Notes: generated by a model from the sequence alone, not told the origin. A stretch of 64,000 nt of DNA from Helicobacter pylori (GCF_016748675.1 NZ_CP051534.1:62001-126000); one strand, 5' to 3'. Numbered from the stretch's first letter, positions 19,963 to 30,956 are shown. Numbers and translations: made by a program.

Positions 19963-20350
19963 GATTAAACCCCAACATCAAAGAGTGATAGCCAAAACTT
20001 AATATTTTTATTTATAATTCTTTTAAGGGGGATAGGGGGATACTTTGGCGATGAATACCCCTTTAACCCCCAACTAACTCCCTTTAAGAACGCTTTTAAA
20101 AATCCAACCAAAGCTTTTTATCATCAAACTAGTGCAAAAAACTCCGTCCTTTAGGGTGCAAGATGTAAGCGCTTAGGCTATATTCAAGCTAACAAAATAC
20201 CTCTAGTCTTTTTAGGGTAAGAAATGCCCATGCAGACCTTAAAGAGTCTTTCGCATTAGCGTTCGTTAGGGTGCTTTAGTTAAAAAAACCCCTTGCTTTA
20301 GAAAAAGGGGGCGGTTCCACATTTTAGACGCTCAAAATTAAAAGCAGAAA
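19963..20350. other. Convergent intergenic region with GC-skewed palindrome
   Basis: 388 bp between convergent genes. It contains an imperfect palindrome of G-rich then C-rich blocks (about 20031-20095) related to two others in the window, and the tlpC terminator (20282-20310). No gene is seen. Confidence 0.6.
20282..20310 (-). terminator. Intrinsic terminator of tlpC
   Basis: On the minus strand CCCCTT, a 10-nt loop and AAGGGG are followed by seven T, about 40 bp after the tlpC stop. Confidence 0.85.
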
Positions 20351-22372
20351 TCAAAATTTCTTCTTGCTCACATCTTCTAAAATATCTTGGGAGATCCCAT
20401 CAATCTTAGTGCTGACTTGTAAAGAATGGTTAGCGATAGTCAAATTATCCTGCACATCTTGTTGCAAGGCGTTAATGGAGTTGTGGATGTTTTCTACGCC
20501 CTTGTTTTGCATTTTGATAGACTCGGCGTTATCGGCAATGCTTTGAACTAAAATATTAATATTGGCTTCAATCTCGCTGAGCGATTTTTGCGTCCTTTCA
20601 GCGAGTTTCCTAACTTCATCAGCCACCACCGCAAAGCCTCTGCCATGCTCGCCGGCTCTTGCGGCTTCAATAGCGGCGTTTAGGGCTAACAGATTCGTTT
20701 GATCGGCAATATCTCTAATCATATCCACCACGCTTTTAATGTCTTCGCCTTGAGAGATCATCTCTTGGCTTTTAGAATCAATCGTTGTGATAATATTAGT
20801 GATTTCTTCTAAGGATTGGGTGGTGTTTTTTAAGCTTCTTTCTTGTTTGTGGGCGGTTTTAGTCAAGTTATCCACGCAAGTTTTTAAATCTTTGGATTCA
20901 TGATTGAGCGCGTTCGCAAACCCTAAAGAAGCTTTAAGCATGCTAGAAATTTCTTGCCCTAAAGTGTTGAGCGCTTTTTCCATGTTGGCTTTAGGATCTT
21001 GGATGTGGTGGGTGAAATCCAGGTTTTTATAATGCTCTAGGGCGTTATTTAGGGATTCAATATTGGCGCCAATTTGGTTGCGGAAATACTGGATAATGCT
21101 ATTAATCGTGTTTCTTAAAGCTTGCAAATCTTTATTTTTAGGCACGCATGCGATTTCTTGCGTGAAATCCCCATTTTCCACAAAATTAGCCACTTCAATG
21201 CTGTTTTGAATGGCTTTGTTATCGGCTTGAATGCTTTCTTGGGTTTTGAGAATGTTTTCATTGATAGAAGCTTGCATTTGTCCGATTTCATCGTAAGCGC
21301 TTGGGGGCGTTAGGCTTATGGCATGGTTATTTTTGGGGTTATTGAGCAAGTTGAAAAAATCATTTAGGGTGTTATTGACCCTACTGATGCGTTTGGTTAT
21401 GAGATTGGAAATGATAATAAAGACTAAAAAGGCTAACACCAGCACGCCTAAAATCAAAGTGGTGGTAATAATGAATTTGGTGTTTGTCGCTTCTTTAAAG
21501 ACTAAAGATTTATTGACATATTTTCCGATTGCCCAACGCCAATGATTGCCGTTATTCCCTTTTTCTTCAAAAAGATCAAAGGGCTGTATGGCTAAAAAGG
21601 TTTCTGTATTCCCGCTCAATGAATGGTAGCTCAAAGTCCCTGCTTCGTTTTGATTGTAATACTCCACAGCTTTAGCGACTCGTTTGTCTGGATTGATAGC
21701 GCTTAAAATCTTATCTTGGATCTCACGATTAGGGCTGATTAAAAGCCTGCCATCTTTCCCCATTAAAAAGGTGTTGCTCTTTTTTTGGCCTATTACATCG
21801 GTATAAAAAGCGTCAATGTTTAAAAAGAGGTTCAGCGCGCCTATCACATTTTGATTTTTACCCATTAGGGGGAGGGTAATATCCATGCCATAGATTTTAT
21901 CGCCATTAACCTCTTTATAATAGGGATCTGAACGGGTTATACTTTTGAGCGAATGGATTTGATTAATCATGTTTTCATTGAGCGTGGTGTTAGGGTAAGC
22001 GATTTTTGAATCCATGTTCATTGCAGTGATGACTCGTTCGTTATTATTCGTATAAATTGCACTAATCAATAACACATGAGGGTTTGCCAGCAAAAACTCA
22101 GAGAGCATGCGCCTTTTTAGGGTGTCGCTGATAGCGCTATTTTCATCGCTTAAGAATTTTTCAAGGGTGTTAGCGCCCATAAAAATACGCTTCATAATAC
22201 CTTGAATCTTAAAACTGACTAACTGAGCCTTTTTTTGCAACAATTCTGTGGCTTGGCTTTGCAACACGCTTTCAACCTTGTGATTGATAATAACGCCCAT
22301 AACAGCGCTAATGACAATAACAACCGCACACACCATCATGACAATTTTAGAACCAATTCTTGTAGATTTCAT
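20351..22372 (-). CDS. tlpC: Methyl-accepting chemotaxis protein TlpC
   Basis: 673 residues. An N-terminal membrane helix (about 10-30) precedes a periplasmic double-Cache-type sensor domain (about 35-295). A second membrane helix (about 300-325), a HAMP-like linker and a cytoplasmic signalling domain follow, with the hairpin tip [19 protein letters not shown] at about residue 560. It signals through CheW/CheA. TlpC is reported as a lactate sensor. A minus-strand TATAAT (22411-22416) lies about 40 bp upstream of the ATG. The tip is nearly identical in DNA to those of tlpA and tlpB. Confidence 0.96.
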   Translation of the reverse strand: MKSTRIGSKIVMMVCAVVIVISAVMGVIINHKVESVLQSQATELLQKKAQLVSFKIQGIMKRIFMGANTLEKFLSDENSAISDTLKRRMLSEFLLANPHVLLISAIYTNNNERVITAMNMDSKIAYPNTTLNENMINQIHSLKSITRSDPYYKEVNGDKIYGMDITLPLMGKNQNVIGALNLFLNIDAFYTDVIGQKKSNTFLMGKDGRLLISPNREIQDKILSAINPDKRVAKAVEYYNQNEAGTLSYHSLSGNTETFLAIQPFDLFEEKGNNGNHWRWAIGKYVNKSLVFKEATNTKFIITTTLILGVLVLAFLVFIIISNLITKRISRVNNTLNDFFNLLNNPKNNHAISLTPPSAYDEIGQMQASINENILKTQESIQADNKAIQNSIEVANFVENGDFTQEIACVPKNKDLQALRNTINSIIQYFRNQIGANIESLNNALEHYKNLDFTHHIQDPKANMEKALNTLGQEISSMLKASLGFANALNHESKDLKTCVDNLTKTAHKQERSLKNTTQSLEEITNIITTIDSKSQEMISQGEDIKSVVDMIRDIADQTNLLALNAAIEAARAGEHGRGFAVVADEVRKLAERTQKSLSEIEANINILVQSIADNAESIKMQNKGVENIHNSINALQQDVQDNLTIANHSLQVSTKIDGISQDILEDVSKKKF

Positions 22373-22410
22373 TCCCTTTGCCCTTTTAAAACTATTGATA
22401 GAGAACGATT

Positions 22411-22416
22411 ATTATA
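22411..22416 (-). promoter_or_regulatory. tlpC: tlpC promoter -10 (TATAAT)
   Basis: A perfect TATAAT on the minus strand about 40 bp upstream of the tlpC start. Confidence 0.65.
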
Positions 22417-22524
22417 CATTATTTTGAAACTTTAATAAAACAATAATAAAACAAGAGAGGACAAAAAAGCGGAAAATGAAAGAGAGCCAAAGCCCTCCAA
22501 AGGAGAGGCAAAAAGAAATAAAAA

Positions 22525-22914
22525 TTACCTTTTAGAGAATTGCGGGCTTCTTCTGGCCTTTCTTTTACCATATTTTTTGCGTTCAACCACCCTTGAATCC
22601 CTAGTGAGCAAGCCCTTAGGTTTTAAAATGGCTCTAAAAGCAATATCATAAGCGTTCAAAGCCTTAGAAATGCCATGCCTTAAGGCTTCCGCTTGCGCTG
22701 AATAGCCCCCACCAAAAACCACCGCTTTAATATCCACAGATTGTTCTTGTTTGGTTAAAAGTAAAGGTTGCATGACTTTCATTTTAATGGCTTCATGCCC
22801 GCCTAACCATTGATTCAGGCTTTGTTCATTGATACTCAATCCGCCTTTACCCGGAGTGAGCCACACTTTAGCGATAGCGGTTTTTCTTTTACCGGTAGCA
22901 TAGATTTTTCTCAT
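22525..22914 (-). CDS. rpsI: 30S ribosomal protein S9
   Basis: 129 residues ending in the typical basic tail SPQFSKR, whose last Arg contacts the P-site tRNA. It starts with [18 protein letters not shown], the S9 signature. The start overlaps the rplM stop by 4 bp (ATGA), the usual rplM-rpsI order. Confidence 0.98.
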   Translation of the reverse strand: MRKIYATGKRKTAIAKVWLTPGKGGLSINEQSLNQWLGGHEAIKMKVMQPLLLTKQEQSVDIKAVVFGGGYSAQAEALRHGISKALNAYDIAFRAILKPKGLLTRDSRVVERKKYGKRKARRSPQFSKR

Positions 22915-23336
22915 TTAGCGTCCTTTTTGCTAGTTTGTGCGGTGTGAGGGTGCTTATCATCACGATAAACTTTGAGTTTTTTAATCATCGCTTTCCCTAA
23001 TTTCGTTTTAGGGAGCATGCCCCTAACGGCTAAGTGGTAGAGCTTTTCGGGGGTTTTTTCTAGCATTTCTTGGAGAGTCTTGCTCTTAGTGCTGCCAAAA
23101 TAGCCTGAATGGGTAAAATACTCTTTATCCTCTAATTTCATGCCTGAAAATTTAACCTTATTAGCGTTGATAACCACCACAAAATCCCCACAATCCACAT
23201 TAGGGGTGTAAAAAGGGCGGTGTTTGCCTCTTAAAAGCACAGCGATTTCAGTGATCAAGCGGCCAAAAACTTTGTCTTTAGCGTCTAAAACGACCCAATC
23301 ACGAACGATGTCATTGACTTTAGCAGTCTTTGTCAT
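22911..23336 (-). CDS. rplM: 50S ribosomal protein L13
   Basis: 141 residues, with the L13 landmarks [19 protein letters not shown] and [24 protein letters not shown]. An early-assembly protein of the 50S subunit. A minus-strand TATAAT (23366-23371) lies about 30 bp before the start, so this is the promoter-proximal gene of the pair. Confidence 0.98.
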   Translation of the reverse strand: MTKTAKVNDIVRDWVVLDAKDKVFGRLITEIAVLLRGKHRPFYTPNVDCGDFVVVINANKVKFSGMKLEDKEYFTHSGYFGSTKSKTLQEMLEKTPEKLYHLAVRGMLPKTKLGKAMIKKLKVYRDDKHPHTAQTSKKDAK

Positions 23337-23645
23337 GAGAATCCTTTGATAAAATTAAAGCACCCATTATAAGGAAATAAGCTTAAATATTGCTGAATTT
23401 AAGGAAAGTTTAAAGTTTAAAAATAGGGTTTTTTAAAAAATTTGTTTGATTGCTTTTGATTTTATGGTAAAACTCATTTCTTAAGTAAAATTCATTTCCT
23501 TAAGGGGATAGGGAGGTATTTTACAATAACCCTCCCCTACAACCCCCAACTTAAAAACCCCCTAACCCCAAAAGACCGCTTAAAAAAGACCGCTTGATTC
23601 AAGAAAAGCTCTTTACTATTTGATCGTAAAAATACCAAAAAGCCT
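23337..23645. other. Intergenic region with G-rich/C-rich palindrome
   Basis: 309 bp. Besides the rplM promoter it contains an imperfect palindrome (about 23500-23570) with aaggggataggg on one side and aaccctcccc plus aaccccc blocks on the other, and a direct repeat of aagaccgctt (about 23571-23596). No gene is seen. Confidence 0.6.
23366..23371 (-). promoter_or_regulatory. rplM-rpsI promoter -10 (TATAAT)
   Basis: A perfect TATAAT on the minus strand just upstream of rplM. Confidence 0.65.
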
Positions 23646-23834
23646 TTATTTTTGCTCCTGATTAAGCCTTTCTTCTATCTTTTTGATTTGGTGGCTCATT
23701 TGAGCGCTCGCATTGATTTGATTGATGAGCATGTAAAGGTTTATCATCATCAAAAGCACCACCACAAGCCCTAAAAAAAACACGATTTTAACGGCTTTTT
23801 TAGCGATTTCTAGGGCTTCTTGTTCTTTTTGCAT
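23646..23834 (-). CDS. Small single-pass membrane protein
   Basis: 62 residues with one hydrophobic helix (VFFLGLVVVLLMMINLYMLI, residues 18-37), flanked by charged helices ending KKIEERLNQEQK. It starts 6 bp after the mqo stop, so it is probably cotranscribed with mqo. The function is unknown. Confidence 0.75.
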   Translation of the reverse strand: MQKEQEALEIAKKAVKIVFFLGLVVVLLMMINLYMLINQINASAQMSHQIKKIEERLNQEQK

Positions 23835-23840
23835 GCGTTT

Positions 23841-25193
23841 TTAATTTTCCAATTCTTCTGGGGATAAATCTTTATAAAAGCGTTCTAATTCAAAGCTCTC
23901 GCCCAAATACGCAGCGATTTCTTGGGAATCCACAAGGGCGTTTTGCAAGCAACTCGTCGCGCCTGGAGAGGGGGTCATGTTGAAAGTGATGCCTTTATGG
24001 GTGCAAATCTTTTTTTCACCTAATTCTAGCTTTCGCTTGGTTCTGTCTAAAACTTGCGGGCGCACTTCGCCAAAACCATGAGCGTATTCTAAATCTTCTA
24101 GACTAAGAGAGGGGATGATTTTTTGAGCGTCTTTTAAAAATTTCCTTTTACCGATAATAGGCAATTCAAAAACCATGTTTTTAAACACATAATTACGGAT
24201 TTCTTTATCGCTCATCAAATCAAACGCGATCTTAAACACATCTTTATTCAAATCCATTTTCAACAATTCCAAGCTAATGCCCTTAAGCCAGCATTTGTTG
24301 CGTTCTAATTTAGGCATCGTTAAAGCGGTAGGCCCGATTCGTGTTTTTCCTTTAATGACAGCATCAGGGTCGCCATGTACGGCTGCAAAAGGGAGTTTGG
24401 GGTTTTGAACGGTATAAACCTTACCCCTTAATAAATCCGGCACAAAATAAAAGCTGCCCGCCACAGGCAAGCACCCTAAATCCAAGCCATAGCCCATGCT
24501 CTGAGCCAAAGGCAAAGCGTAAGAGCCGGCATTGACCAGCACGAATTTAGCATACACTTCTTCAGCGTCTTCAGAAATGAGCGCGTAAGTGTCGTTGCGT
24601 TTTTCAATCTTTTTCACTTTGAAATTCAAAAACACTTGGTTGTTGGGCTTTAATTTTAGAGCTTCTTCAACGAAGTTTTCGCTCAACTTCGCAAAATTCA
24701 TGGTGCTCCAATCTTTTTGATAACCATGACCGATAATGTTTTCATGCCTGTCTATGCCATTAGCCCCTAAAATCACATTAGGCTCTAATTCTTTAATCTT
24801 TTGCTTGTCAAATTCTTCTAGCCCCACAAAGATTTCCTTAAAGGATTCGTAGCGTTTTTTCATGAACTCGCATTCTTCATCGCCCACGCCTATAGCCATT
24901 TTCTGGGTTTCAAAAATCACTTCATTTTGCAAGCCTTTATTGAGCGCGTATTGCCTGGTTTTATAAGCGCTCAAACGCACTTTTTTAGCTTTTTCGGGAG
25001 TGTAATTCGTTTCAATAGAACCATCATGAATGGTTTGCGAATTAGCCTTAGCGCTGGAGCTGATTTGAGCTAATTTAGAGCATTTTTCCACGATAGCCAC
25101 GCGCTTTAAAGAGCTGTATTCGCTCAAAGTATAAAAGGTCGCGCACCCTGAAACCCCACCTCCAATAATGACAGCATCAAATTCCATACTCAT
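23841..25193 (-). CDS. mqo: Malate:quinone oxidoreductase
   Basis: 450 residues, FAD-dependent membrane-associated enzyme that oxidises malate to oxaloacetate and reduces menaquinone; H. pylori uses it in place of NAD malate dehydrogenase. The N-terminal dinucleotide-binding motif [14 protein letters not shown] is at residues 8-21. The C-terminal [15 protein letters not shown] is characteristic of the family. Near its 5' end a minus-strand TATACT (25235-25240) is a possible promoter. The small membrane protein follows closely. Confidence 0.95.
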   Translation of the reverse strand: MSMEFDAVIIGGGVSGCATFYTLSEYSSLKRVAIVEKCSKLAQISSSAKANSQTIHDGSIETNYTPEKAKKVRLSAYKTRQYALNKGLQNEVIFETQKMAIGVGDEECEFMKKRYESFKEIFVGLEEFDKQKIKELEPNVILGANGIDRHENIIGHGYQKDWSTMNFAKLSENFVEEALKLKPNNQVFLNFKVKKIEKRNDTYALISEDAEEVYAKFVLVNAGSYALPLAQSMGYGLDLGCLPVAGSFYFVPDLLRGKVYTVQNPKLPFAAVHGDPDAVIKGKTRIGPTALTMPKLERNKCWLKGISLELLKMDLNKDVFKIAFDLMSDKEIRNYVFKNMVFELPIIGKRKFLKDAQKIIPSLSLEDLEYAHGFGEVRPQVLDRTKRKLELGEKKICTHKGITFNMTPSPGATSCLQNALVDSQEIAAYLGESFELERFYKDLSPEELEN

Positions 25194-25246
25194 TGTCTTT
25201 CTCCAAATGTTTTAAATTAATGAATCGTAATCATAGTATAAGAAAA

Positions 25247-26620
25247 TCAATTCGCACTCAAGGGGCTTGAAGTTTTATTGACAAAATCTTTCAAATCGCT
25301 CATTCCAAGCACCCTATCAATCAATAATTTCTTTTTAGAAAACGCCCCATTATGTTCTTCTGCTAACCATAATGAAGTGATCACCACGCCTCCTATTTTA
25401 TGGCTCAAGGTTTTAAAATGCTTTTGGGTTTGCACCGACCAAATGCTGTGAGCGACTATCGCTTGATGGTTGTGTGCACCTAAATAGAGCATGATATGCC
25501 CTTTTAAATAGATGAGCGTTCCAAAAGGCGTGGCGTTTTTAAGGATGTAATCTTCTTTTTCTTTGGCTTTCATGGAGCTTAAATCCACATAATTGTTCGC
25601 GTAACGGCTTTGCGCGTAGGAATTTCTGGGGAGCAAAATACCAAAATTAGCGAAACTATCCCTAGTGAAAGCCGAGCAATCTCTGTTACCCAATAGCCCA
25701 CCCCAGCCGTATTTTTGCCCTAGCATGGTGTCTATAAAATACGCCATGTTCTCGCTGTTAAAAGCCTTAGGGAAAACAAAAAAATCCTTTTCTTCTAAGA
25801 TCACGCTTTGTAAGGTCGCATAGCCTTTAGAATCCCTCAAAAAACCATAGGCTTTCAATTCCTTTTTTGGGGGGTTTTGAGATGCGTTTTGACTTTGGGG
25901 GATGAGAGCGAACAATTCGCCCACCCTAGCATCGGTGTAAAAATCCCCATAGTCTGTATAAAGGGGGATTTTATCTTTTATAGGCATGACATAATTTTTG
26001 AGTTTGGTTAAAAGCTCTATGTCTTTATCGCGCATGTAGGCTAGATCGCTAACTTTGATCCAGCCATAAACAAAACTGCTTTGAATGTGGGCGTAAGTTT
26101 TATCTAGATTAAAATGCGTGATTAAAACCGGCGTGCCTTGAAAAATCAGCGAATTTTGATACCTGTCAAAAGGATAGCCTTTTGGAGAAAGATAAAAAGG
26201 CTTGTTAGTAGGCACAGCCCTTACATCGCTATCTCGCGCTACAACAGCCTTAATCTTAGCGCTCGGGTAACGCTCAATATCCATGCTTTTAATAAGCTCA
26301 TCATTGAAAGCTTTTGCGTTGGGTTTTAGATCTTCGCCATAACCGGTGGATTTATTCATCTCCTTAAGGATCCAAAACACTTCTTTTTTATTGCTTTTGA
26401 TTTTCGCATCTAGCCATGGGGAATACCACGCTTTGAGATAGCTCTCTTTTAGATTTTCTCTTAACGCTTGGGGGTCAATGCTTTGGTTATTATGACTGCC
26501 ATTTTGAGAGTTTGCAAGATAGCTTGAAGCCTCTTGGGGCAAGGATAAATCTTTGAGCGTGAAATCCTTTTTCATGCAACCCACAAACAAAAACAAGAAA
26601 ACTACAAGAAAATAACGCAT
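25247..26620 (-). CDS. NlpC/P60-family lipoprotein with SH3-like domains
   Basis: 457 residues. A lipobox FVGC places the lipidated Cys at residue 15. Next comes an N-terminal stabilising region (about 50-125), then SH3b-like segments (about 130-270, with VRAVPTNKPFYL and YGWIKVSDLAY). The last is an NlpC/P60 peptidase domain with catalytic Cys315 in GNRDCSAFTRDSF, His375 in LKGHIMLYLG and a third residue near His392. It is expected to hydrolyse peptidoglycan stem peptides in the periplasm. It lies 20 bp downstream of rpoD, in the same direction. Confidence 0.9.
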   Translation of the reverse strand: MRYFLVVFLFLFVGCMKKDFTLKDLSLPQEASSYLANSQNGSHNNQSIDPQALRENLKESYLKAWYSPWLDAKIKSNKKEVFWILKEMNKSTGYGEDLKPNAKAFNDELIKSMDIERYPSAKIKAVVARDSDVRAVPTNKPFYLSPKGYPFDRYQNSLIFQGTPVLITHFNLDKTYAHIQSSFVYGWIKVSDLAYMRDKDIELLTKLKNYVMPIKDKIPLYTDYGDFYTDARVGELFALIPQSQNASQNPPKKELKAYGFLRDSKGYATLQSVILEEKDFFVFPKAFNSENMAYFIDTMLGQKYGWGGLLGNRDCSAFTRDSFANFGILLPRNSYAQSRYANNYVDLSSMKAKEKEDYILKNATPFGTLIYLKGHIMLYLGAHNHQAIVAHSIWSVQTQKHFKTLSHKIGGVVITSLWLAEEHNGAFSKKKLLIDRVLGMSDLKDFVNKTSSPLSAN

Positions 26621-26639
26621 GCTTTAGAGAACCTTAACA

Positions 26640-28685
26640 TCAAATGCGCAAATAGTTTCTTAAAATGCGCCCGTATTGCGGGCTTCTCAATTTTTTGATC
26701 GCAGAGCTTTCAATCTGGCGCACCCTTTCTCTAGTAACATTCAATTCCTTACCGATTTCTTCTAAAGTTCGATCGCTTTCATCGTCTAAAAGCCCAAAAC
26801 GCATGCGGATCACCGCTTTTTCTCGCTCATTCAACTGATCCAAAACGCTTTCAATTTGCGCTTTTAAATCTTCTCGCATGATGTGATCAATGGAACTAAC
26901 GATATTTTTATCTTCCACGAAATCCCCAAATTTGCCGTCATCATCATTGCCGACTGGGGTTTCCAAACTGATAGGCTCTTTAGTAACCTTAATCACATTC
27001 TTCACTTTATCTAACGAAAGCCCCACTTCTTCAGCCACCACTTCTAAATCAGGCTCTTTGCCGTTTTCTTGAATGTGTTTGCGCATGACTTTATTGATGC
27101 GATTGATCGTGTCAATCATGTGAATGGGGATGCGGATAGTGCGGGCTTGATCGGCTATGGCTCTGCTGATAGCTTGTTTGATCCACCAGGTCGCATAGGT
27201 GGAAAACTTGAAGCCCTTTTCATGCTCAAATTTATCCACCGCTTTCATCAAGCCAATATTGCCCTCTTGAATCAAATCCAAGAAGGGTAAGCCTCTGCTC
27301 GTGAATCGTTTAGCGATGCTCACTACCAACCTTAAATTGGATTTAGCCATTTTGTTTTTAGCGCGATCGGAAATCAATTTCCCTCTTTTGATTTGCTCTA
27401 AAATTTCTTTTAGCTTGTTAGGGGCTAAATCAAAGCCTTCTTCGCTCGCTTCTTTAGTCAAAAAAAGCTTTTTAAGATCCATATACACGCTCACCATAGT
27501 CGCTTCTGGCACTTGAGCGATAATGTCTTCTTTAGTCATGTTGGTGATATTGGCAAGGATTTTTTTATGGTTAGCGATGAGAGTGTCATTGAATAAGGGC
27601 AGTTTGTATTCCAAGCGTTTCAACTCTTTTTCAAACCCATCGCCGCTTTTTAAAGTGGTTTCCATCGTTTTGACTAATTCATTAATCAGTTTGCTGGTAG
27701 GCTCTAAATCATAGAGTCTGTCTTTGAGCGTTTGGCGTTTGTAAGCTAGGGTCAATAAATGCACCAATTCGTCTTCTTTTTCATCTATGGGGGCTTCAAG
27801 AGCTTTAAGCCATTCTTTTTTAGCCTTGTCTAGGGCTTTAAAGCTTTCTTGAACCTTTTCTACACGCTTCTTGTCTTTTTCAGAAACGACTTTTTTCCTT
27901 TCTTCGTTTTCTTCGTATTCTTCGCTGTCATCATCTTTTTTAGAATCGCTCACGCTATTTTCATCGTCATCATCAAAGCTCCTGAAAAGCTCCTTAACCC
28001 TTCTTTCACGATTGATTAAAGCGTCTTTATACGCATAGATAAAATCAATCAAATACGGCACCGAGCAAATCGCGTCTAAAATAATGTCTTCGCCCAAGCG
28101 GATTTGTTTGCTCAATTCAATCTCTTCATCTTTGCTTAAAAGTTTTATATCCCCCATTTCGCGCAAATACATGCGCACCGGGCTATCGCTCCTGCTCCAC
28201 TCTAAAAAATCCTTTTCTTTCAAAAAGTCATAGCCATCTTCTAATTCTTCATCTAAAACTTTTTGTTTTTCTTCAGTTTTTTTAATCTTGTCAATCGCAT
28301 TGAGTTTTTTAGCGTATTCTGAAGAGCTGACCAATTTCTTTTGGTATTTTTGGCACAATTCTTTGATTTTTTTGACTTGGGCTAGAGTGGGGACTTTCGC
28401 GCTGATTTGAATGATGGACTCATAAGAAACGCAATCGCTTAAGGAATTAGCGAACAATTCTTCTAACGCTTCATTAAAACTAAGCTTTTTAACAGGAACA
28501 GGTTCTTTCGCTGTTTCTTTGACTTTGCTTTCTTTGGTTTTGGCTTCTTTAATTTTGCTCTCTTTGGCTTTATTGTTTTTGTTTTCCTTATTACTCTCTT
28601 TAGCTTTATTTTCCTGTGTGGCTTCTGTTTTGGCTTCCTGTTTAGCTCTTTTGGGGGCTTTTTCTTCGTTAGCTTTCTTTTTCAT
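26640..28685 (-). CDS. rpoD: RNA polymerase sigma-80 factor RpoD
   Basis: 681 residues from ATG 28685 ([11 protein letters not shown]), preceded by GGAGTG; an upstream in-frame ATG would add 13 residues without a ribosome binding site. A Lys/Glu/Ala-rich repetitive N-terminus (about 1-70, [17 protein letters not shown]) is typical of Helicobacter. Region 1.2 ([11 protein letters not shown]), the non-conserved region, region 2 with [22 protein letters not shown], and the region 4 helix-turn-helix near [11 protein letters not shown] are complete. It recognises TATAAT-type -10 elements, the pattern seen repeatedly in this window. Confidence 0.98.
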   Translation of the reverse strand: MKKKANEEKAPKRAKQEAKTEATQENKAKESNKENKNNKAKESKIKEAKTKESKVKETAKEPVPVKKLSFNEALEELFANSLSDCVSYESIIQISAKVPTLAQVKKIKELCQKYQKKLVSSSEYAKKLNAIDKIKKTEEKQKVLDEELEDGYDFLKEKDFLEWSRSDSPVRMYLREMGDIKLLSKDEEIELSKQIRLGEDIILDAICSVPYLIDFIYAYKDALINRERRVKELFRSFDDDDENSVSDSKKDDDSEEYEENEERKKVVSEKDKKRVEKVQESFKALDKAKKEWLKALEAPIDEKEDELVHLLTLAYKRQTLKDRLYDLEPTSKLINELVKTMETTLKSGDGFEKELKRLEYKLPLFNDTLIANHKKILANITNMTKEDIIAQVPEATMVSVYMDLKKLFLTKEASEEGFDLAPNKLKEILEQIKRGKLISDRAKNKMAKSNLRLVVSIAKRFTSRGLPFLDLIQEGNIGLMKAVDKFEHEKGFKFSTYATWWIKQAISRAIADQARTIRIPIHMIDTINRINKVMRKHIQENGKEPDLEVVAEEVGLSLDKVKNVIKVTKEPISLETPVGNDDDGKFGDFVEDKNIVSSIDHIMREDLKAQIESVLDQLNEREKAVIRMRFGLLDDESDRTLEEIGKELNVTRERVRQIESSAIKKLRSPQYGRILRNYLRI

Positions 28686-28792
28686 TGGACACTCCATAAA
28701 ATAAGAACCCATGCTTTCAATCAAAAGCTAGGTCTATAAGATAAGATACACCTAATCCTCTGCCATTTTACTAAAAAATAGCTTAAATTCTA

Positions 28793-28798
28793 ATTATA
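28793..28798 (-). promoter_or_regulatory. rpoD: rpoD promoter -10 candidate (TATAAT)
   Basis: A perfect TATAAT on the minus strand about 108 bp upstream of the rpoD start, in a strongly AT-rich gap. Confidence 0.45.
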
Positions 28799-28917
28799 TT
28801 ATTGGAATTATTGGAATTTTTCCCCGCTTTATTAAATATTCATCACAAAATGTAAAAAATACTAAAAAGCTTTTTTACATTCCACCCCTCCATTCCACCC
28901 CTCTATAAAAACAAACC

Positions 28918-29610
28918 CTAAAGCTCATCCACCATGCTTTTTAAAAATTTCGCTGAAGTGTGAGCGCTTTTTTCTAAAAACGCATCAAAGCTCATGTTAG
29001 CTTCCTCATCAGCGTTATCGCTAATGCTCCTTAGCACGCAGCATGGCACGCCAAATTTTTGGCACACAAACGCCACGCTCGCCCCCTCCATTTCCACCGC
29101 GCTCGCCTTAAATTCGCTAACTAAAAACTCTTTCCTTTCTTTGCTATGCACAAACTGATCGCCTGATGCGATGACGCCTTCTTTGAGCGCGATATGTTGC
29201 TCATTAGCGATCTTTTTAGCTAAAGCGTTTAAGCTTCCGCTCGTTTCAATAAAAATCGCGCTTTCAGGGATAAACCCTAAAGGGTGATCAAACGCGCTCA
29301 AATCCACGTCATGCTGGACTAATTGGTTAGCCACTAACAAATCATTGATTTTTAAATCTTTAACCAAACTTCCAGCCACCCCGCTAAAAAGCACCTTTTG
29401 AACGCCAAACGCTAAAATCATGCTCGTTGTGGTTAGAGTGGAATGCACCTTGCCAATCTTGCTATAAGCGACAATGATTTCTTTATCATTATAAACGCCT
29501 TTATGGAAAACATTCCCCCCTAAAGGGATCTCTTCAAAACCCACGCCAAACAATTCTAAAATAGGGGTTATTTCTTCTCTCATCGCCCCTAAAATGCCAA
29601 TTTTTTGCAC
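28918..29610 (-). CDS. pfs: MTA/SAH nucleosidase (aminofutalosine nucleosidase)
   Basis: 230 residues. It hydrolyses methylthioadenosine and S-adenosylhomocysteine. In H. pylori it also acts on 6-amino-6-deoxyfutalosine for menaquinone synthesis. Active-site parts are visible: GAMREEI (catalytic Glu), GVAGSL, VEMEGASVAFV and SISDNADEEA (catalytic Asp). Its product S-ribosylhomocysteine is the substrate of the LuxS at 50246. It lies 13 bp downstream of fabD in the same direction. Confidence 0.96.
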   Translation of the reverse strand: MQKIGILGAMREEITPILELFGVGFEEIPLGGNVFHKGVYNDKEIIVAYSKIGKVHSTLTTTSMILAFGVQKVLFSGVAGSLVKDLKINDLLVANQLVQHDVDLSAFDHPLGFIPESAIFIETSGSLNALAKKIANEQHIALKEGVIASGDQFVHSKERKEFLVSEFKASAVEMEGASVAFVCQKFGVPCCVLRSISDNADEEANMSFDAFLEKSAHTSAKFLKSMVDEL

Positions 29611-29623
29611 CGTTTTCTCCCCA

Positions 29624-30553
29624 TCACACGTATTCTTCTAAAAATTCAATGGCTTCATCAAGCCCTTTATTGTCCCCTACGCTTATGGTGGGTTTGTTGC
29701 TTAAGCGCTTGTTAAGCCCCTTTAACACGCTCCCACAGCCTAATTCAAAAAAGACATCCACTCGGTCGTTATTAGATTTCACGCAGTCTTGATAACGCAC
29801 CGGCTGAGTGAGTTGCAAGCTCAATAATTCAACGGCTTTCGCTTTGTTATGATACGCTTCGTTAGTCGCATTGGAGATGATTTCAAAATGGAATTTATCT
29901 TTCAGGCTTTTTTCTAGCAATTCCTGAAATTTAAAAATCATAGGTTCTAAAAAAGGGCAATGGCTCGCCACGCTCATTTCTAAAAAAACCACCCTTTTAG
30001 CCCCCATTTCCTTTAAGGTCGGCTCTAGGGCTTTCAAATCGTCTTTAATCCCGGCTAAAACCACTTGCATGCCGCCATTGAAATTCGCGCACCACACGTT
30101 TTTGGTTCTTTGACACAAGCTTAAAAGGCTTTCTTCAGAAACGCCCAAAACGACCATCATGGAAGCGTCTTTATTCGCACACGCTTCTTGCATCATTTTG
30201 CCTCTTTGGTGTGTGAGTTTAAGGGCTTTTTCAAAATCTAACGCCCCGCTCAAAGACACTGCGCTCACTTCGCCGAGCGAATGCCCTAAAGCAAAAACGG
30301 GTTTTAACCCCCCATTTGCTTGCTTGTTGAGTAACTGATAAGCGATATAGCTCACTAAATAAATGGCAGGCTGGGTGTAAGCGCTCTCTTTTAAAAGCTC
30401 GTTTTCTTCAAAAAGCGTTTTTTTCATATCCACTTTAAGCGCGTTAGAAGCCCTTTCAAACAATTCTTTAGCTAGGGTGTGGCTCTCATAGAACGATTTC
30501 CCCATTCCTATACATTGCGAGCCTTGCCCTGGAAATAATAGCGCGTATTGCAT
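29624..30553 (-). CDS. fabD: Malonyl-CoA:ACP transacylase
   Basis: 309 residues. It loads malonyl groups onto acyl carrier protein for fatty-acid synthesis. GQGSQCIGMGK is at residues 9-19, the nucleophilic Ser in GHSLGEVSA is near 93, and the catalytic His is in ASHCPFLEPM. It is followed by pfs. It lies divergent from tRNA-Ser. Confidence 0.97.
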   Translation of the reverse strand: MQYALLFPGQGSQCIGMGKSFYESHTLAKELFERASNALKVDMKKTLFEENELLKESAYTQPAIYLVSYIAYQLLNKQANGGLKPVFALGHSLGEVSAVSLSGALDFEKALKLTHQRGKMMQEACANKDASMMVVLGVSEESLLSLCQRTKNVWCANFNGGMQVVLAGIKDDLKALEPTLKEMGAKRVVFLEMSVASHCPFLEPMIFKFQELLEKSLKDKFHFEIISNATNEAYHNKAKAVELLSLQLTQPVRYQDCVKSNNDRVDVFFELGCGSVLKGLNKRLSNKPTISVGDNKGLDEAIEFLEEYV

Positions 30554-30663
30554 GGTGTTATCCTTTAAGTTTTATTAATCCATAATTTAAAATTGTAATA
30601 TAAAAGCCATTAGTTTTGTTTAGAAACCATTAAAGTTTAAGGTTTATTTTAACTTATTTTTAC

Positions 30664-30669
30664 TATAAT
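30664..30669 (+). promoter_or_regulatory. tRNA-Ser promoter -10 (TATAAT)
   Basis: A perfect TATAAT 14 bp upstream of the mature 5' end of the tRNA. Confidence 0.7.
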
Positions 30670-30682
30670 TCTACTTTTTGAA

Positions 30683-30774
30683 GGACAGGTGGGTGAGTTG
30701 GCTGAAACCACATCCCTGCTAAGGATGCGTAGCCGTCAAGGTTACCGAGGGTTCGAATCCCTCCCTGTCCGCCA
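30683..30774 (+). tRNA. tRNA-Ser (GCT)
   Basis: A 92-nt tRNA with a long variable arm (GCGTAGCCGTCAAGGTTACC), as in class II tRNAs. The acceptor GGACAGG pairs with CCTGTCC. The anticodon loop is CTGCTAA (anticodon GCT) on a CATCC/GGATG stem, the T loop is TTCGAAT, and CCA is encoded. It borders the restriction-modification variable region. Confidence 0.96.
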
Positions 30775-30950
30775 GCCTTTTTGCCTTTAAAAACTTTTTG
30801 TTTAGAATGTATTAACGAGACACCATAGTTTCTAAGCATTCCTTTTACGACACTCCTTTTACAGATTTTACAAATACAATATTAGGTTGGGTGAAGAGAG
30901 ACACCTAGCCTAAACCCTATAAGGGTTGCGGTATTTTCAAACATTTTGAG

Positions 30951-30956
30951 TATAAT
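30951..30956 (+). promoter_or_regulatory. hrgA: hrgA promoter -10 (TATAAT)
   Basis: A perfect TATAAT 32 bp before the hrgA ATG. A small inverted repeat AACCCT/AGGGTT (30913-30927) lies just upstream. Confidence 0.6.
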
